A stretch of 29,297 nt of DNA from Coemansia sp. RSA 487. Lineage: Eukaryota; Kickxellomycota; Kickxellomycetes; Kickxellales; Kickxellaceae. Of the stretch, positions 9,013 through 16,931 are shown in pieces. Position 1 is the first letter of the stretch; each line of letters begins with the position of its first letter. The notes under the pieces are model-generated. The model was not told the origin of the DNA. It did not search any database and saw only the letters and a program-made list of their open reading frames with translations. The stretch lies in contig JANBRJ010000139.1 of assembly GCA_027577595.1 (NCBI GenBank), forward strand, positions 1-29,297, given 5' to 3'. A program made the position numbers and the translations under genes.

Positions 9013-10587
9013 TCAAGCAGCATGTGAAATGGTCATACAGCAATCCTTTTTTGGATCACTTGGCGAAAAAGTAAACATTGACGCGCTTGGAATGTCATCG
9101 ACCGAGCGGTGCCTTGCTTTAGCTTTATCCGGCAATCTAAAATCGTACCTTAGTATCAAGTTGGCCAGCGTTGTATAGATCTCGGCCAGTGCTAGAAAGC
9201 GACCAACACAGTTCCGCACACCAGAGCTAAAGGCCAGAACATCTTTGATGCGATCCTCCGCATCTGCGCCCATAAAACGTTCCGGATCAAACTTGTTTGG
9301 ATTCGCCCATACGTTTCTGTTGCGGTGGCTAGCATAAAACGATATACACAGTGTGGTATCTGATGGCACAAAATACTGACCATCCATTATATGTGCGCCG
9401 TCAGCAGGTACTTGGCGCGGAACATAGCCAGAAACAGCCGGATGTAGTCTCATAGACTCGTAAACAACAGCTGTCAGGTACGGAAGCTGGATTCTTGCCA
9501 TATCGTAGAAAATAACCGCGCTTTTGTCAGTAAACGTTGAGCGAACCTCATGCTTCAGCCTCTTGTAAACCTCGGGATTATACAGAAGATGCAATACAAT
9601 CCAGCTTAGCGTGTTGCTCGTCGTGTCGGTGCTTGAAAACAGCATAAAGAAAACCTCTGTGGTCAGCGAATCTTGGTCAAGTCCTTTTTTGGTTAAAGGG
9701 TCGTAAGCATTTACAAGCCTTTGAAGAATGTCCACATGCGTGCCCTCTGTTGCTGATTTGCGACTCAGAACTGTGTCTCTTGAATATTTGACCAGCATGT
9801 CCCGTGCTTTTATATAATCGCCCAGTAACCAGTATAAATGGTCGCTAAAGGGGACGATAGAGTTGAGGATTCCATAGACAATGGTCTTGCGGGCCAGGTA
9901 GACCATCGTCATGTCTCCAGTGGAAAGAATGTTGAAGCTGTTTCCGAACCCGAGCATGCCAATGATATCAAAGGCCATGCCATGGAAACAATAATGGAAG
10001 TTAACCAGGGTCTTGTCCTGGCTTGGCGACGATGCTATTTGCGAATCCCACAACGTCATCAACGAGATTACGCCGTGCTGCAGAATCTTGTCCTCGTATA
10101 AACGAACAGAGGGCAAGGAGTATGAGTTGCCCAGCTGTCTTCGCCTAGTCTTGTTCAGCTCAGGATCCGTCGTAGTAAAAATGCTGGGCGGCAAAAACCT
10201 GACTGTTTCATAATCTGAGCCTTTACGAAAACTGTGCGTAGACAGTATCCGCTTGAGTTCGGTCGGATTGCTTATTGATACTTGGCTGTAGCCGATACGC
10301 ACAATCTCTCCATAAGAATCATGTAGCTTTTGAACATGCGTATGGTAAGTACCACGGACAATGTGGTAGTTCAGCAACAAACTAGTAAAAGTGTTTAAGA
10401 ATGGCCCAGGCACCTTTCTTAGTGATGTGCGGTAAAATCGATATACAGAAGCACCTACAAGGAAAATGACAACAGCGAGGAAACCATATATTATTGTCAT
10501 GTTATTGAAAAGCAGATAATCGCGCAACGGCAAAAATACACCGATAAAAGTTTGCATTGGCAACGACTGATGTATAAAATCTAGCAT
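9013..10587 (-). CDS. Cytochrome P450 monooxygenase, array member 2 (altered I-helix)
   Basis: A 524-residue paralog of the array. Membrane anchor about 31-50, KVPGP hinge at 58-62, ExxR Glu377-Arg380, PERF motif DPERF, haem loop FSSGVRNCVG with Cys460. The I-helix reads FSSTDTT (317-323). The Asp-Thr pair is kept, but the usual Ala/Gly-Gly just before it, which forms the oxygen-binding kink, is Ser-Ser. That may change oxygen activation or pocket shape. The stretch around residues 178-210 (WDSxIASSPSQ...FHYCFHGMAFDIIG) is closest to member 3, which suggests recent duplication or gene conversion between these two. Start ATG 10587. A TATA box lies about 90 bases upstream. Confidence 0.95.
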   Translation of the reverse strand: MLDFIHQSLPMQTFIGVFLPLRDYLLFNNMTIIYGFLAVVIFLVGASVYRFYRTSLRKVPGPFLNTFTSLLLNYHIVRGTYHTHVQKLHDSYGEIVRIGYSQVSISNPTELKRILSTHSFRKGSDYETVRFLPPSIFTTTDPELNKTRRRQLGNSYSLPSVRLYEDKILQHGVISLMTLWDSQIASSPSQDKTLVNFHYCFHGMAFDIIGMLGFGNSFNILSTGDMTMVYLARKTIVYGILNSIVPFSDHLYWLLGDYIKARDMLVKYSRDTVLSRKSATEGTHVDILQRLVNAYDPLTKKGLDQDSLTTEVFFMLFSSTDTTSNTLSWIVLHLLYNPEVYKRLKHEVRSTFTDKSAVIFYDMARIQLPYLTAVVYESMRLHPAVSGYVPRQVPADGAHIMDGQYFVPSDTTLCISFYASHRNRNVWANPNKFDPERFMGADAEDRIKDVLAFSSGVRNCVGRFLALAEIYTTLANLILRYDFRLPDKAKARHRSVDDIPSASMFTFSPSDPKKDCCMTISHAA

Positions 10588-10674
10588 AACGAATGTACAT
10601 TAGAAATTGGATATGCTTGAAGCAGATACTAGTTGCTAGACCTATAGCATTTTCTTGCGTCTGAATGTTGCTGA

Positions 10675-10682
10675 TTTATATA
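10675..10682 (-). promoter_or_regulatory. TATA box of P450 member 2
   Basis: TATATAAA on the minus strand, about 88-95 bases upstream of the ATG at 10587. This is a plausible distance for a core promoter with a short leader. Confidence 0.5.
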
Positions 10683-10719
10683 GGGGCATATCATAATGGT
10701 ACTATGCAACGCTTCATGG

Positions 10720-10757
10720 GAACATTTTTTATTACATATTTGAAAAAGAAAATGTTC
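10720..10757. repeat. Inverted repeat in the promoter of P450 member 2
   Basis: Nine-base perfect arms, GAACATTTT at 10720-10728 and AAAATGTTC at 10749-10757, separated by 20 bases. It lies about 130-170 bases upstream of the ATG. The GAAC/GTTC core also occurs in the palindrome upstream of member 1, so a shared factor is conceivable; chance is not excluded. Confidence 0.35.
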
Positions 10758-10992
10758 ACACAAGGTGCTAAATGGGTTTTATGATGTGCAATAGCTTTGG
10801 TGTATAAAGTATACGTATATCATGTAGCCACCACGGATCTCCCGGTCATTGTGCCCTTGCTTCCGCTGAGAACCTGTTTCTAGCTTTGTCTGTGCTTTGA
10901 GTTCCTTATCCTCTCCACATCTATTACAAATCAAGTTTCAGAAATTGTACACTCATCCAAAGCCCTAAATGTATATTGTATCAAGATGTTTA

Positions 10993-12582
10993 TTATGCTG
11001 GCGACACAACCATCCAGCAGTCCTTCTTTGGAGCTTTTGGTGCATAGTTGAAAAAGGCCTTGCCTGGGAGTTGACCAACCGAGGAATGCTGACATTCTTT
11101 TCCATCGGGGAGTTTGAAATCGTACCTTAGAATAAGGTTTGCCAGCGTTGTGTACAACTCGGCCATTGCAAGATGGCGACCGGCACAGATACGTACGCCT
11201 GAGCTGAAAACTAGAACGTCCTTGATACGCTCTTCAGAATCTGATCCCATGAAACGATCTGGGTCAAACTCGCCGGGATTTCTCCATGTTTTCTCGTTAC
11301 GATGACAAGCAAAAAAAGAGATGCCTATTTCAGTGCCTTGCGGTAAAAAGTACCTTCCGTCCATCAGGTGTGCGCCTTCCTCTCGAACACAGCGAGGCAA
11401 ATATCCAGCTACAGCGGGGTGAAGCCTCATGGCCTCGTAAATAATAGCTGTTAAATATGGAAGCTTGATTCGGGCCATGTCAAAGCCAATTATCGTGCTC
11501 TTGTCGGAGAATTCCGCCCGGATTTCCCTCTTCAGCCTTTCATAAACGTCTGGACGACCCAATAGACAGAGAACAACCCAGTCCAGTGTGTTGCTTGTAG
11601 TATCCGTGCCTCCTATGAGCAGCACTGAAATCTCGGCCATCAGGGATTCGTTGTCAATAGGTTCGCCGGTAAGTGGATCGCGGGCATTGACAAGCCTTTG
11701 CAGAAGGTCCACATGGTTAGAGCCACCATCATTTCCACCAATATTAGCAGACTCTGCGTTCTCTTTTTTCCGTTTCTTGAGAGCATCACTTATTGCTGTT
11801 AGAACGTATTTGCGAGCACGATCCCAATCACGAAACAACCACTGTATATGTTTGCCGAATGCAATTCTCGACCTGAAAGTAGACAACTTGATGTGTTTAG
11901 CAACGCTGTCTATCATTTTCGTGTCTCCGGTTGACAGAATATCAAAGCTCTTGCCAAACCCTAGTACACCAATAATATCAAATGCCATGCCGTGGAAGCA
12001 ATAATGAAAGTTAGCCAGGGTTCTATTTTGGCTTGGAGACGACGCTATCCGTGAATCCCACAGAGAAATAAGCGATAGGACACCATGCTTGAGCACTTTG
12101 TCCTCATAAAGGCGGACCGATGGCAGCGAATACGAGTTTCCAAGCTGTATACGTCGGGTCTTGTTTAGATTTGGATCCGTGGTAGAAAATATACTCGGAG
12201 CCAGTGCACTCATTGCCTTGTATAACGAACCCTTGGGGAAATTATGCGTAGAGAGAATTCGTTTGAGCTCGGATAAATCGCTTACAGATACTTGGCTGTA
12301 GCCAATTCGCACGACTGGGCCATACTTTGAATGCAGCCTCTCCGTGTACTGATGGTATGCTCCGCAAGCAATGTAGAGGTTTAATGGAAGGTTGGTAAAC
12401 GAGTTTAGTAGTGGACCGGGTACTTTCCACAAAGGCGTTAGGTACGAGCGTTGGACACATTTTGTGATCAACAGAGCGCCGAGCATCAACAGAAGATTTG
12501 GCAAAATAACGTGGTACTCTGGCAGAAGTGCTGATAGAGTACTTGGCACAGCAGCTACGCGAACGAGAAAGTCTGTCCACAT
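10993..12582 (-). CDS. Cytochrome P450 monooxygenase, array member 3
   Basis: A 529-residue paralog. The open frame extends upstream to 12678, but that extension opens with TTG; the first in-frame ATG is at 12580-12582 and gives an N-terminus matching the siblings. Membrane anchor about 28-46, KVPGP at 53-57, I-helix IGGTDTT (323-329) with the standard acid/Thr pair, ExxR Glu383-Arg386, DPDRF, haem loop FSSGVRICAG with Cys466. All catalytic landmarks are intact. It has a longer Lys/Glu/Asn/Gly-rich loop at about 270-290 than members 2 and 4. Substrate unknown. Its N-terminal half shares long identical runs with member 2, and its I-to-K-helix region with members 2 and 4. Confidence 0.94.
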   Translation of the reverse strand: MWTDFLVRVAAVPSTLSALLPEYHVILPNLLLMLGALLITKCVQRSYLTPLWKVPGPLLNSFTNLPLNLYIACGAYHQYTERLHSKYGPVVRIGYSQVSVSDLSELKRILSTHNFPKGSLYKAMSALAPSIFSTTDPNLNKTRRIQLGNSYSLPSVRLYEDKVLKHGVLSLISLWDSRIASSPSQNRTLANFHYCFHGMAFDIIGVLGFGKSFDILSTGDTKMIDSVAKHIKLSTFRSRIAFGKHIQWLFRDWDRARKYVLTAISDALKKRKKENAESANIGGNDGGSNHVDLLQRLVNARDPLTGEPIDNESLMAEISVLLIGGTDTTSNTLDWVVLCLLGRPDVYERLKREIRAEFSDKSTIIGFDMARIKLPYLTAIIYEAMRLHPAVAGYLPRCVREEGAHLMDGRYFLPQGTEIGISFFACHRNEKTWRNPGEFDPDRFMGSDSEERIKDVLVFSSGVRICAGRHLAMAELYTTLANLILRYDFKLPDGKECQHSSVGQLPGKAFFNYAPKAPKKDCWMVVSPA

Positions 12583-12955
12583 ATTTGATTTGAAGCAGGT
12601 ATTATACGAAAAAGCGATACAATTTAGATACGAGCTATACAATAATTGCTGTTTACCTAAAAAAAAAACAAGAGACAAAACTTTGCTCTATTGCAATGCC
12701 TAGTCTGTATAGTTCTGTGTGTTTTGACGGAACTCAACATATGGTACAAGAGCCGGCTGGCATCCCAACTGTGGCAAAGAAAGCAGTGGTATGTGATCTT
12801 GTTTGTTTCATAGTCATTTGAGCAGTGTACTACAGGGGGTTTTCTTTAAAAGAAAAAGTGGCGTGTAGTGTGCCTTTGTGCTATTAATTGCCTATACCAT
12901 GTGAACAGATTATGTAGTCAAAACACCATCTCTCGTGTTGTATTTAAGAATTCAG
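12583..12955. other. Spacer between P450 members 3 and 4
   Basis: 373 bases with no gene. A 17-base A/T-rich palindrome (TTTTCTTT-A-AAAGAAAA) lies at 12840-12856. Its low complexity makes it weak as a regulatory site. Confidence 0.45.
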
Positions 12956-14509
12956 CTAGTTCGCTGGCGATACAACCACACAGCAGTCCTTTTTTGGCAC
13001 TTTTGGCGCATAATTGAAAAAGGCTTCACCAGGAATGTCATCCACCGAGGCATAGCGGCCAACCATATCGTCGGGCAGTGCAAAGTCATACTTGTGTATC
13101 AGGTTTGCCAAAGTAGTGAACAGTTCCACCAGAGCAAGAGAACGGCCAACGCATATACGCACGCCAGAGCTGAATGCCAGCACATCTCTAATGCGGTCTT
13201 CGGCATCCGGGCCCATGAAGCGCTCCGGGTCAAACTTGTTTGGGTTCTTCCATATCATTTTGTTGCGATGGCATGGGTAGAGAGAAATGCAAACTTCAGT
13301 ACCTTGTGGCAAAAAGTACTTGTCATCCATAACGTGTGCGCCAGAGTCCGGAACACGGCGGGGCAAGTATCCAGACACTATGGTATGAAGTCTCATAGAT
13401 TCGTAGACGACAGCCGTTAGATATGGAAGTTTTGCTCGTGCCATATCGTAGCGAATTGTGGCACCTTTATCTGTAAATGTTGACCTAACTTCTCTCTTGA
13501 GTCTTTCATAAACATCTGGGTAGTAAAGCAGGTAAAGGGTAGTCCAGCTTAGCGTGTTGCTTGTAGTGTCAGTGCCAACAATCAGGAGCAAAAGAACCTC
13601 ATCCGTCATTGACTCGAGGTCAATATGCTTGCCACTTAGAGGGTCGCGCGCATTGACAAGCCGTTGCAGTATATCCACATGAGAAGGGTTATTTTTGCCC
13701 TTCCTTGCCAGCACTGTTGCCTTGGAAATGCTGCGAAGTTCGCGGCGTGCATTGTTCAAGTCTCTGAAGAGCTTATGGGTGTATTCTCCAAAGGGAAGAC
13801 TGGATTGAACAACTTCGATGGTATTTGTCTTGCGAACTCGCTCAATCATCGTAGTATCGCCAGTGTGCAAAATATTGAAACTCTTTCCAAATCCCAAGAC
13901 GCTAATTATATCGAACGACATGCTGTGGAACTCTAGATAAAAGTTCACATTCGCCTTCACTTTTTGTCCACCTGGCACTTGTTTCATTCGGGAGTCCCAT
14001 AGCTGCATTAGCGATAACACGCCATGCTCCAGAATCTTGTCTTCGTATGAGCGGACGCAAGGCATCGAGTATTGATTCCCCAGCTGTCTTCTGCGGATCT
14101 TGTTTAACTCCGGGTCTGTTGTGACAATAGTGGTCGCAGGAAGGACCATGTTTTCGTAAAGCGAACCCTTTGGGAAATCGTGTGTAGAGAGAATCCGCTT
14201 TAGTTCAGCCAGGTTGCTTATCGATACTTGATTATGGCCAACGCGAACAATCTCTCCATATTTCTCGTGCAAACGCTGAACGTACTTGTGGTATGTTCCC
14301 TTCGTGGTGCTGTGGTTTAGCGGAATGTTAGTGAACGAGTTTACAAACGGCCCAGGAATCTTGCAGAGCGGCGAGAAAAATGAGCGCTGAACAATAACAG
14401 TTACAGCCCACACCAGCGAAATCAACAATATATCATACACAAGTGCACCGTATGAAGAAAAGCACTTGCTGGCATATGAAATCAGCTGATAAGCAACACT
14501 AGAAATCAT
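12956..14509 (-). CDS. Cytochrome P450 monooxygenase, array member 4
   Basis: A 517-residue paralog. Anchor about 22-40, KIPGP at 50-54, I-helix VGTDTT (311-316) with Asp-Thr kept, ExxR Glu370-Arg373, DPERF, haem loop FSSGVRICVG with Cys453. It differs from its siblings at otherwise conserved sites: the FHGMAFDIIG phrase is FHSMSFDIIS here, and SLPSVRLYE is SMPCVRSYE. These may reflect a different substrate or partner surface. Start ATG 14509. An ATTTTATAG string right before the ATG is too close to serve as a normal TATA box. The spacer to member 5 is only 230 bases and includes a purine microsatellite. Confidence 0.95.
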   Translation of the reverse strand: MISSVAYQLISYASKCFSSYGALVYDILLISLVWAVTVIVQRSFFSPLCKIPGPFVNSFTNIPLNHSTTKGTYHKYVQRLHEKYGEIVRVGHNQVSISNLAELKRILSTHDFPKGSLYENMVLPATTIVTTDPELNKIRRRQLGNQYSMPCVRSYEDKILEHGVLSLMQLWDSRMKQVPGGQKVKANVNFYLEFHSMSFDIISVLGFGKSFNILHTGDTTMIERVRKTNTIEVVQSSLPFGEYTHKLFRDLNNARRELRSISKATVLARKGKNNPSHVDILQRLVNARDPLSGKHIDLESMTDEVLLLLIVGTDTTSNTLSWTTLYLLYYPDVYERLKREVRSTFTDKGATIRYDMARAKLPYLTAVVYESMRLHTIVSGYLPRRVPDSGAHVMDDKYFLPQGTEVCISLYPCHRNKMIWKNPNKFDPERFMGPDAEDRIRDVLAFSSGVRICVGRSLALVELFTTLANLIHKYDFALPDDMVGRYASVDDIPGEAFFNYAPKVPKKDCCVVVSPAN

Positions 14510-14564
14510 ATTTTATAGAATAGCTTGTTAGACGTATCTAGTGGTAGAGCTGCTTGCTTCAACA

Positions 14565-14616
14565 GGAGAGGAAGAGAGAGAGAGAGAGAGAGAAAGAAAG
14601 AGAGAGCGAGAGAAAG
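14565..14616. repeat. GA-rich microsatellite upstream of P450 member 4
   Basis: About 50 bases of nearly pure purine, mostly GA dinucleotides, 56-107 bases upstream of the ATG of member 4. GA tracts in promoters can exclude nucleosomes or vary in length; either effect here is speculation. Confidence 0.85.
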
Positions 14617-14693
14617 TACGTCTGAAACTGAAGACGTTCAGTCAGCCTAAGCAAAAGGGCATGTATCATCTGATGACGATTGTTTTTATCGAA

Positions 14694-14713
14694 CATTGTA
14701 TTTGCATACAATG
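14694..14713. repeat. Perfect hairpin in the spacer between P450 members 4 and 5
   Basis: CATTGTAT, a 4-base loop (TTGC), then ATACAATG. It lies just past the stop codon of member 5 and upstream of member 4, so it could act in 3'-end formation of one gene or in regulation of the other. Confidence 0.4.
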
Positions 14714-14739
14714 CTAGATATTTTCACTAAACAAAAAAG

Positions 14740-16302
14740 TCAATTGGCATGTTTTATCAGTATCCTGCAATCCTGCGCTGTGTTTCTTGGGGCTCTGTTG
14801 AAGAAAGTTGTGCTTGGAATGTCATCGACTGTGGCATAGTTACTTGCCGGACTGTCTGGCAGCTCGATATCGTACCTGCGTAGAATATTAGCCAACGTGC
14901 TGTAAATCTCCATCAGAGCAAGATGACGACCAACACATATACGCACACCAGAGCTGAACCAAAGAACATCCTTTATGCGTTCCTCAGCATCGGGTCCCAT
15001 GAATCTTTCTGGATTGAATGTGTTTGGATCCTTCCAAATGCTTGGGTTGCGATGACAAGCACCAAGCGAAATGTCGATTTCAGTGCCTGGAGGAAGAAAA
15101 TATTCACCATCTAGCAGATGCGCACCGCCGACATCTGGAACTCTACGTGGCATGTAGTTCGACACAACCGTGTGCATCCGCATTGACTCGTAAATAACTG
15201 CTGTCAAGTATGGAAGCTTTGTCTTTGCCGCATCATAGCGGATCGCTTCGTTCTTGTCTGGGAATTCCGTTCGTAGATGACGCTTTAGCGTGCAATACAC
15301 TTCTCGATTGTATAACAGGTACATTAGGGTCCAACTTAACGCATATGTCACCGTACCTGCACCAGCTAACAGCATCAGCGATATTTCGGCGGTAAGAGAA
15401 CCCATGCCAAGCGGCTCTCCTGTGAATGGATCGCGCGCATCAACGAGTCTCTGCAATATATCCTTATAATAGACCCGGTTGACGTAGCTTGCTTTGGCAC
15501 TGCTGATATCTGTACGGCGCTGCTCAATGGCCATTCTGGCATTTCTAACAGTGTAATTTCTAGCCTCATTCAGATCTCTAAAGATCCAGTGGATCTTGTT
15601 TCCAAATGGCAAGGTGGCCTTTAGAACGCCTAGAGTAAGTGTCTTGTACGCGGCATCTATCGGCTTTGTGTTTCCTGAATCAACAATACCAAAGCTCTTT
15701 CCAAACCCAAGTGTGCCAATAACGTCAAATGCCATACCGTGGAAGCTATAGTAAAAGTTTACCAAGGTTTTCTGACCATCCTGCGCTTTGGCATTACGAC
15801 TCTCGATTTCTGCGATTGCGGAATCCCACGACCTCATTAGCGACAAAACACCATGCCTAAGGACTGCGTCTTCATATAAGCGAATGGATGGCAACGAGTA
15901 TGTGTTTCCCAGCTGCCGTCGCCTTGTCTTGTTTATCGCTGGATCGGTCGCAGATAATGTGCTTGGTGGAAGGATCCGTACCTTGTCATAGCTTTCTCCT
16001 TTGCGAAACTCATGGGTTGACAGGATGCGGCGAAGTTCTGCGAGGTTGCTCACCGATACCTGGTTATATCCGACACGCACAACCTCCCCGTACATTGCAT
16101 GTAAATGCAGTGCGTATGTGTGGTACTGGCCTCGAACTATATTGTATTTCAGCGGTATGTTGGTGAACGAGTTTATTATTGGCCCAGGAATCTTCCACAG
16201 GGGTGATATGTACGCACGCGACACGATTTTCGCCACCAGCCATAGTCCCAAGAGAGTCAGTGCATGGTAAACAGAAGCAGACGACAAAGTTACAATGCTC
16301 AT
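14740..16302 (-). CDS. Cytochrome P450, array member 5, lacking the I-helix acid
   Basis: A 520-residue paralog. The open frame continues upstream to 16455 but opens there with GTG; the only Met before the conserved region is at 16300-16302, so that start is chosen. Anchor about 10-27, KIPGP at 37-41, ExxR Glu372-Arg375, NPERF, haem loop FSSGVRICVG with Cys456. The I-helix is AGAGTVTYAL (313-322) where siblings have xGTDTTSNTL. The acid that relays protons to bound oxygen is Gly316; the following Thr317 is kept. It may be a slow or atypical monooxygenase, an isomerase- or dehydratase-like P450, or drifting towards loss. The frame is otherwise open and well conserved, which argues against a dead gene. 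It is the first gene of the array, 629 bases from the divergent F-box-like gene. Confidence 0.93.
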   Translation of the reverse strand: MSIVTLSSASVYHALTLLGLWLVAKIVSRAYISPLWKIPGPIINSFTNIPLKYNIVRGQYHTYALHLHAMYGEVVRVGYNQVSVSNLAELRRILSTHEFRKGESYDKVRILPPSTLSATDPAINKTRRRQLGNTYSLPSIRLYEDAVLRHGVLSLMRSWDSAIAEIESRNAKAQDGQKTLVNFYYSFHGMAFDVIGTLGFGKSFGIVDSGNTKPIDAAYKTLTLGVLKATLPFGNKIHWIFRDLNEARNYTVRNARMAIEQRRTDISSAKASYVNRVYYKDILQRLVDARDPFTGEPLGMGSLTAEISLMLLAGAGTVTYALSWTLMYLLYNREVYCTLKRHLRTEFPDKNEAIRYDAAKTKLPYLTAVIYESMRMHTVVSNYMPRRVPDVGGAHLLDGEYFLPPGTEIDISLGACHRNPSIWKDPNTFNPERFMGPDAEERIKDVLWFSSGVRICVGRHLALMEIYSTLANILRRYDIELPDSPASNYATVDDIPSTTFFNRAPRNTAQDCRILIKHAN

Positions 16303-16931
16303 AGCGCGGGATATCGGTAAAGAAAGAAAAGAAATGCAACTATATGTGTGTAGCAACCGACCAAAAGAAGAACGATTTTTAAAGATTGCTTTGGAATGAA
16401 TACTGAAAACAAACCAAATGCGAGGCTCTTGAAAGGCAAAGTTTGGGCGCCACACTCCCTTATCCAGAGGATCAAATACCTGTCAATTTTTCAAAAAAAA
16501 GATTCGTTTGAGACTTTATTGACTCAGGTAAAAGAAAATGTATTTGTTTTCTCTTTTGAATGTAAAGTAGCAGACTTGTTAGAAGCTATATACATACAAA
16601 GCATTGCTTTTTATTGGAGCCGATTAGGTGGCTCCTTGCAAACACATCCCTTCACTAGGGATATATACGATATGCTGGCACCAAGAGGGGGCGCCGCTTC
16701 CTGTGTTTAAATAATACAATTTGGAAAACTGGTGGACCCACAGCACAAAGAGTGTGCAAGGTTTTAACAAAAACAACAAAAACTCTAATGGCTATTTTGG
16801 TAGGGCGGAGAAAGGCGCCTTTTGAGAGCATTATAAAAAGCGTTGTGGATTTTAGCCTGCCTTTCATTCCTTTTTTTCTTTTCTCTTTGCTTTTTGAACA
16901 CTTCTTTCTCAGCCTTATTTAGGTTTTGACA
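16303..16931. other. Divergent promoter region between P450 member 5 and the F-box-like gene
   Basis: 629 bases with no supported gene. The right part holds a TATA box at 16832-16839 and a pyrimidine-rich leader for the F-box-like gene. The left part should hold the promoter of P450 member 5, but no clear TATA is seen on the minus strand. Confidence 0.5.
16832..16839 (+). promoter_or_regulatory. TATA box of the first F-box-like gene
   Basis: TATAAAAA lies 93 bases upstream of ATG 16932 and is followed by a T/C-rich stretch (about 16866-16915) typical of fungal transcription start regions. Confidence 0.6.

Larger units (their letters stand above)
10588..10992. other. Spacer between P450 members 2 and 3
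   Basis: 405 bases with no gene. It carries the TATA box of member 2 and an inverted repeat at 10720-10757. The rest is AT-rich and unremarkable. Confidence 0.5.

Noticed and set aside
14740-16302. Calling P450 member 5 a pseudogene
   Set aside because: The frame is open from start to stop, the haem Cys, ExxR and PERF motifs are intact, and only the I-helix is altered.
6791-16302. Calling the P450 array a complete secondary-metabolite cluster
   Set aside because: No polyketide synthase, peptide synthetase, terpene synthase, prenyltransferase, transporter or zinc-cluster regulator is visible beside it.
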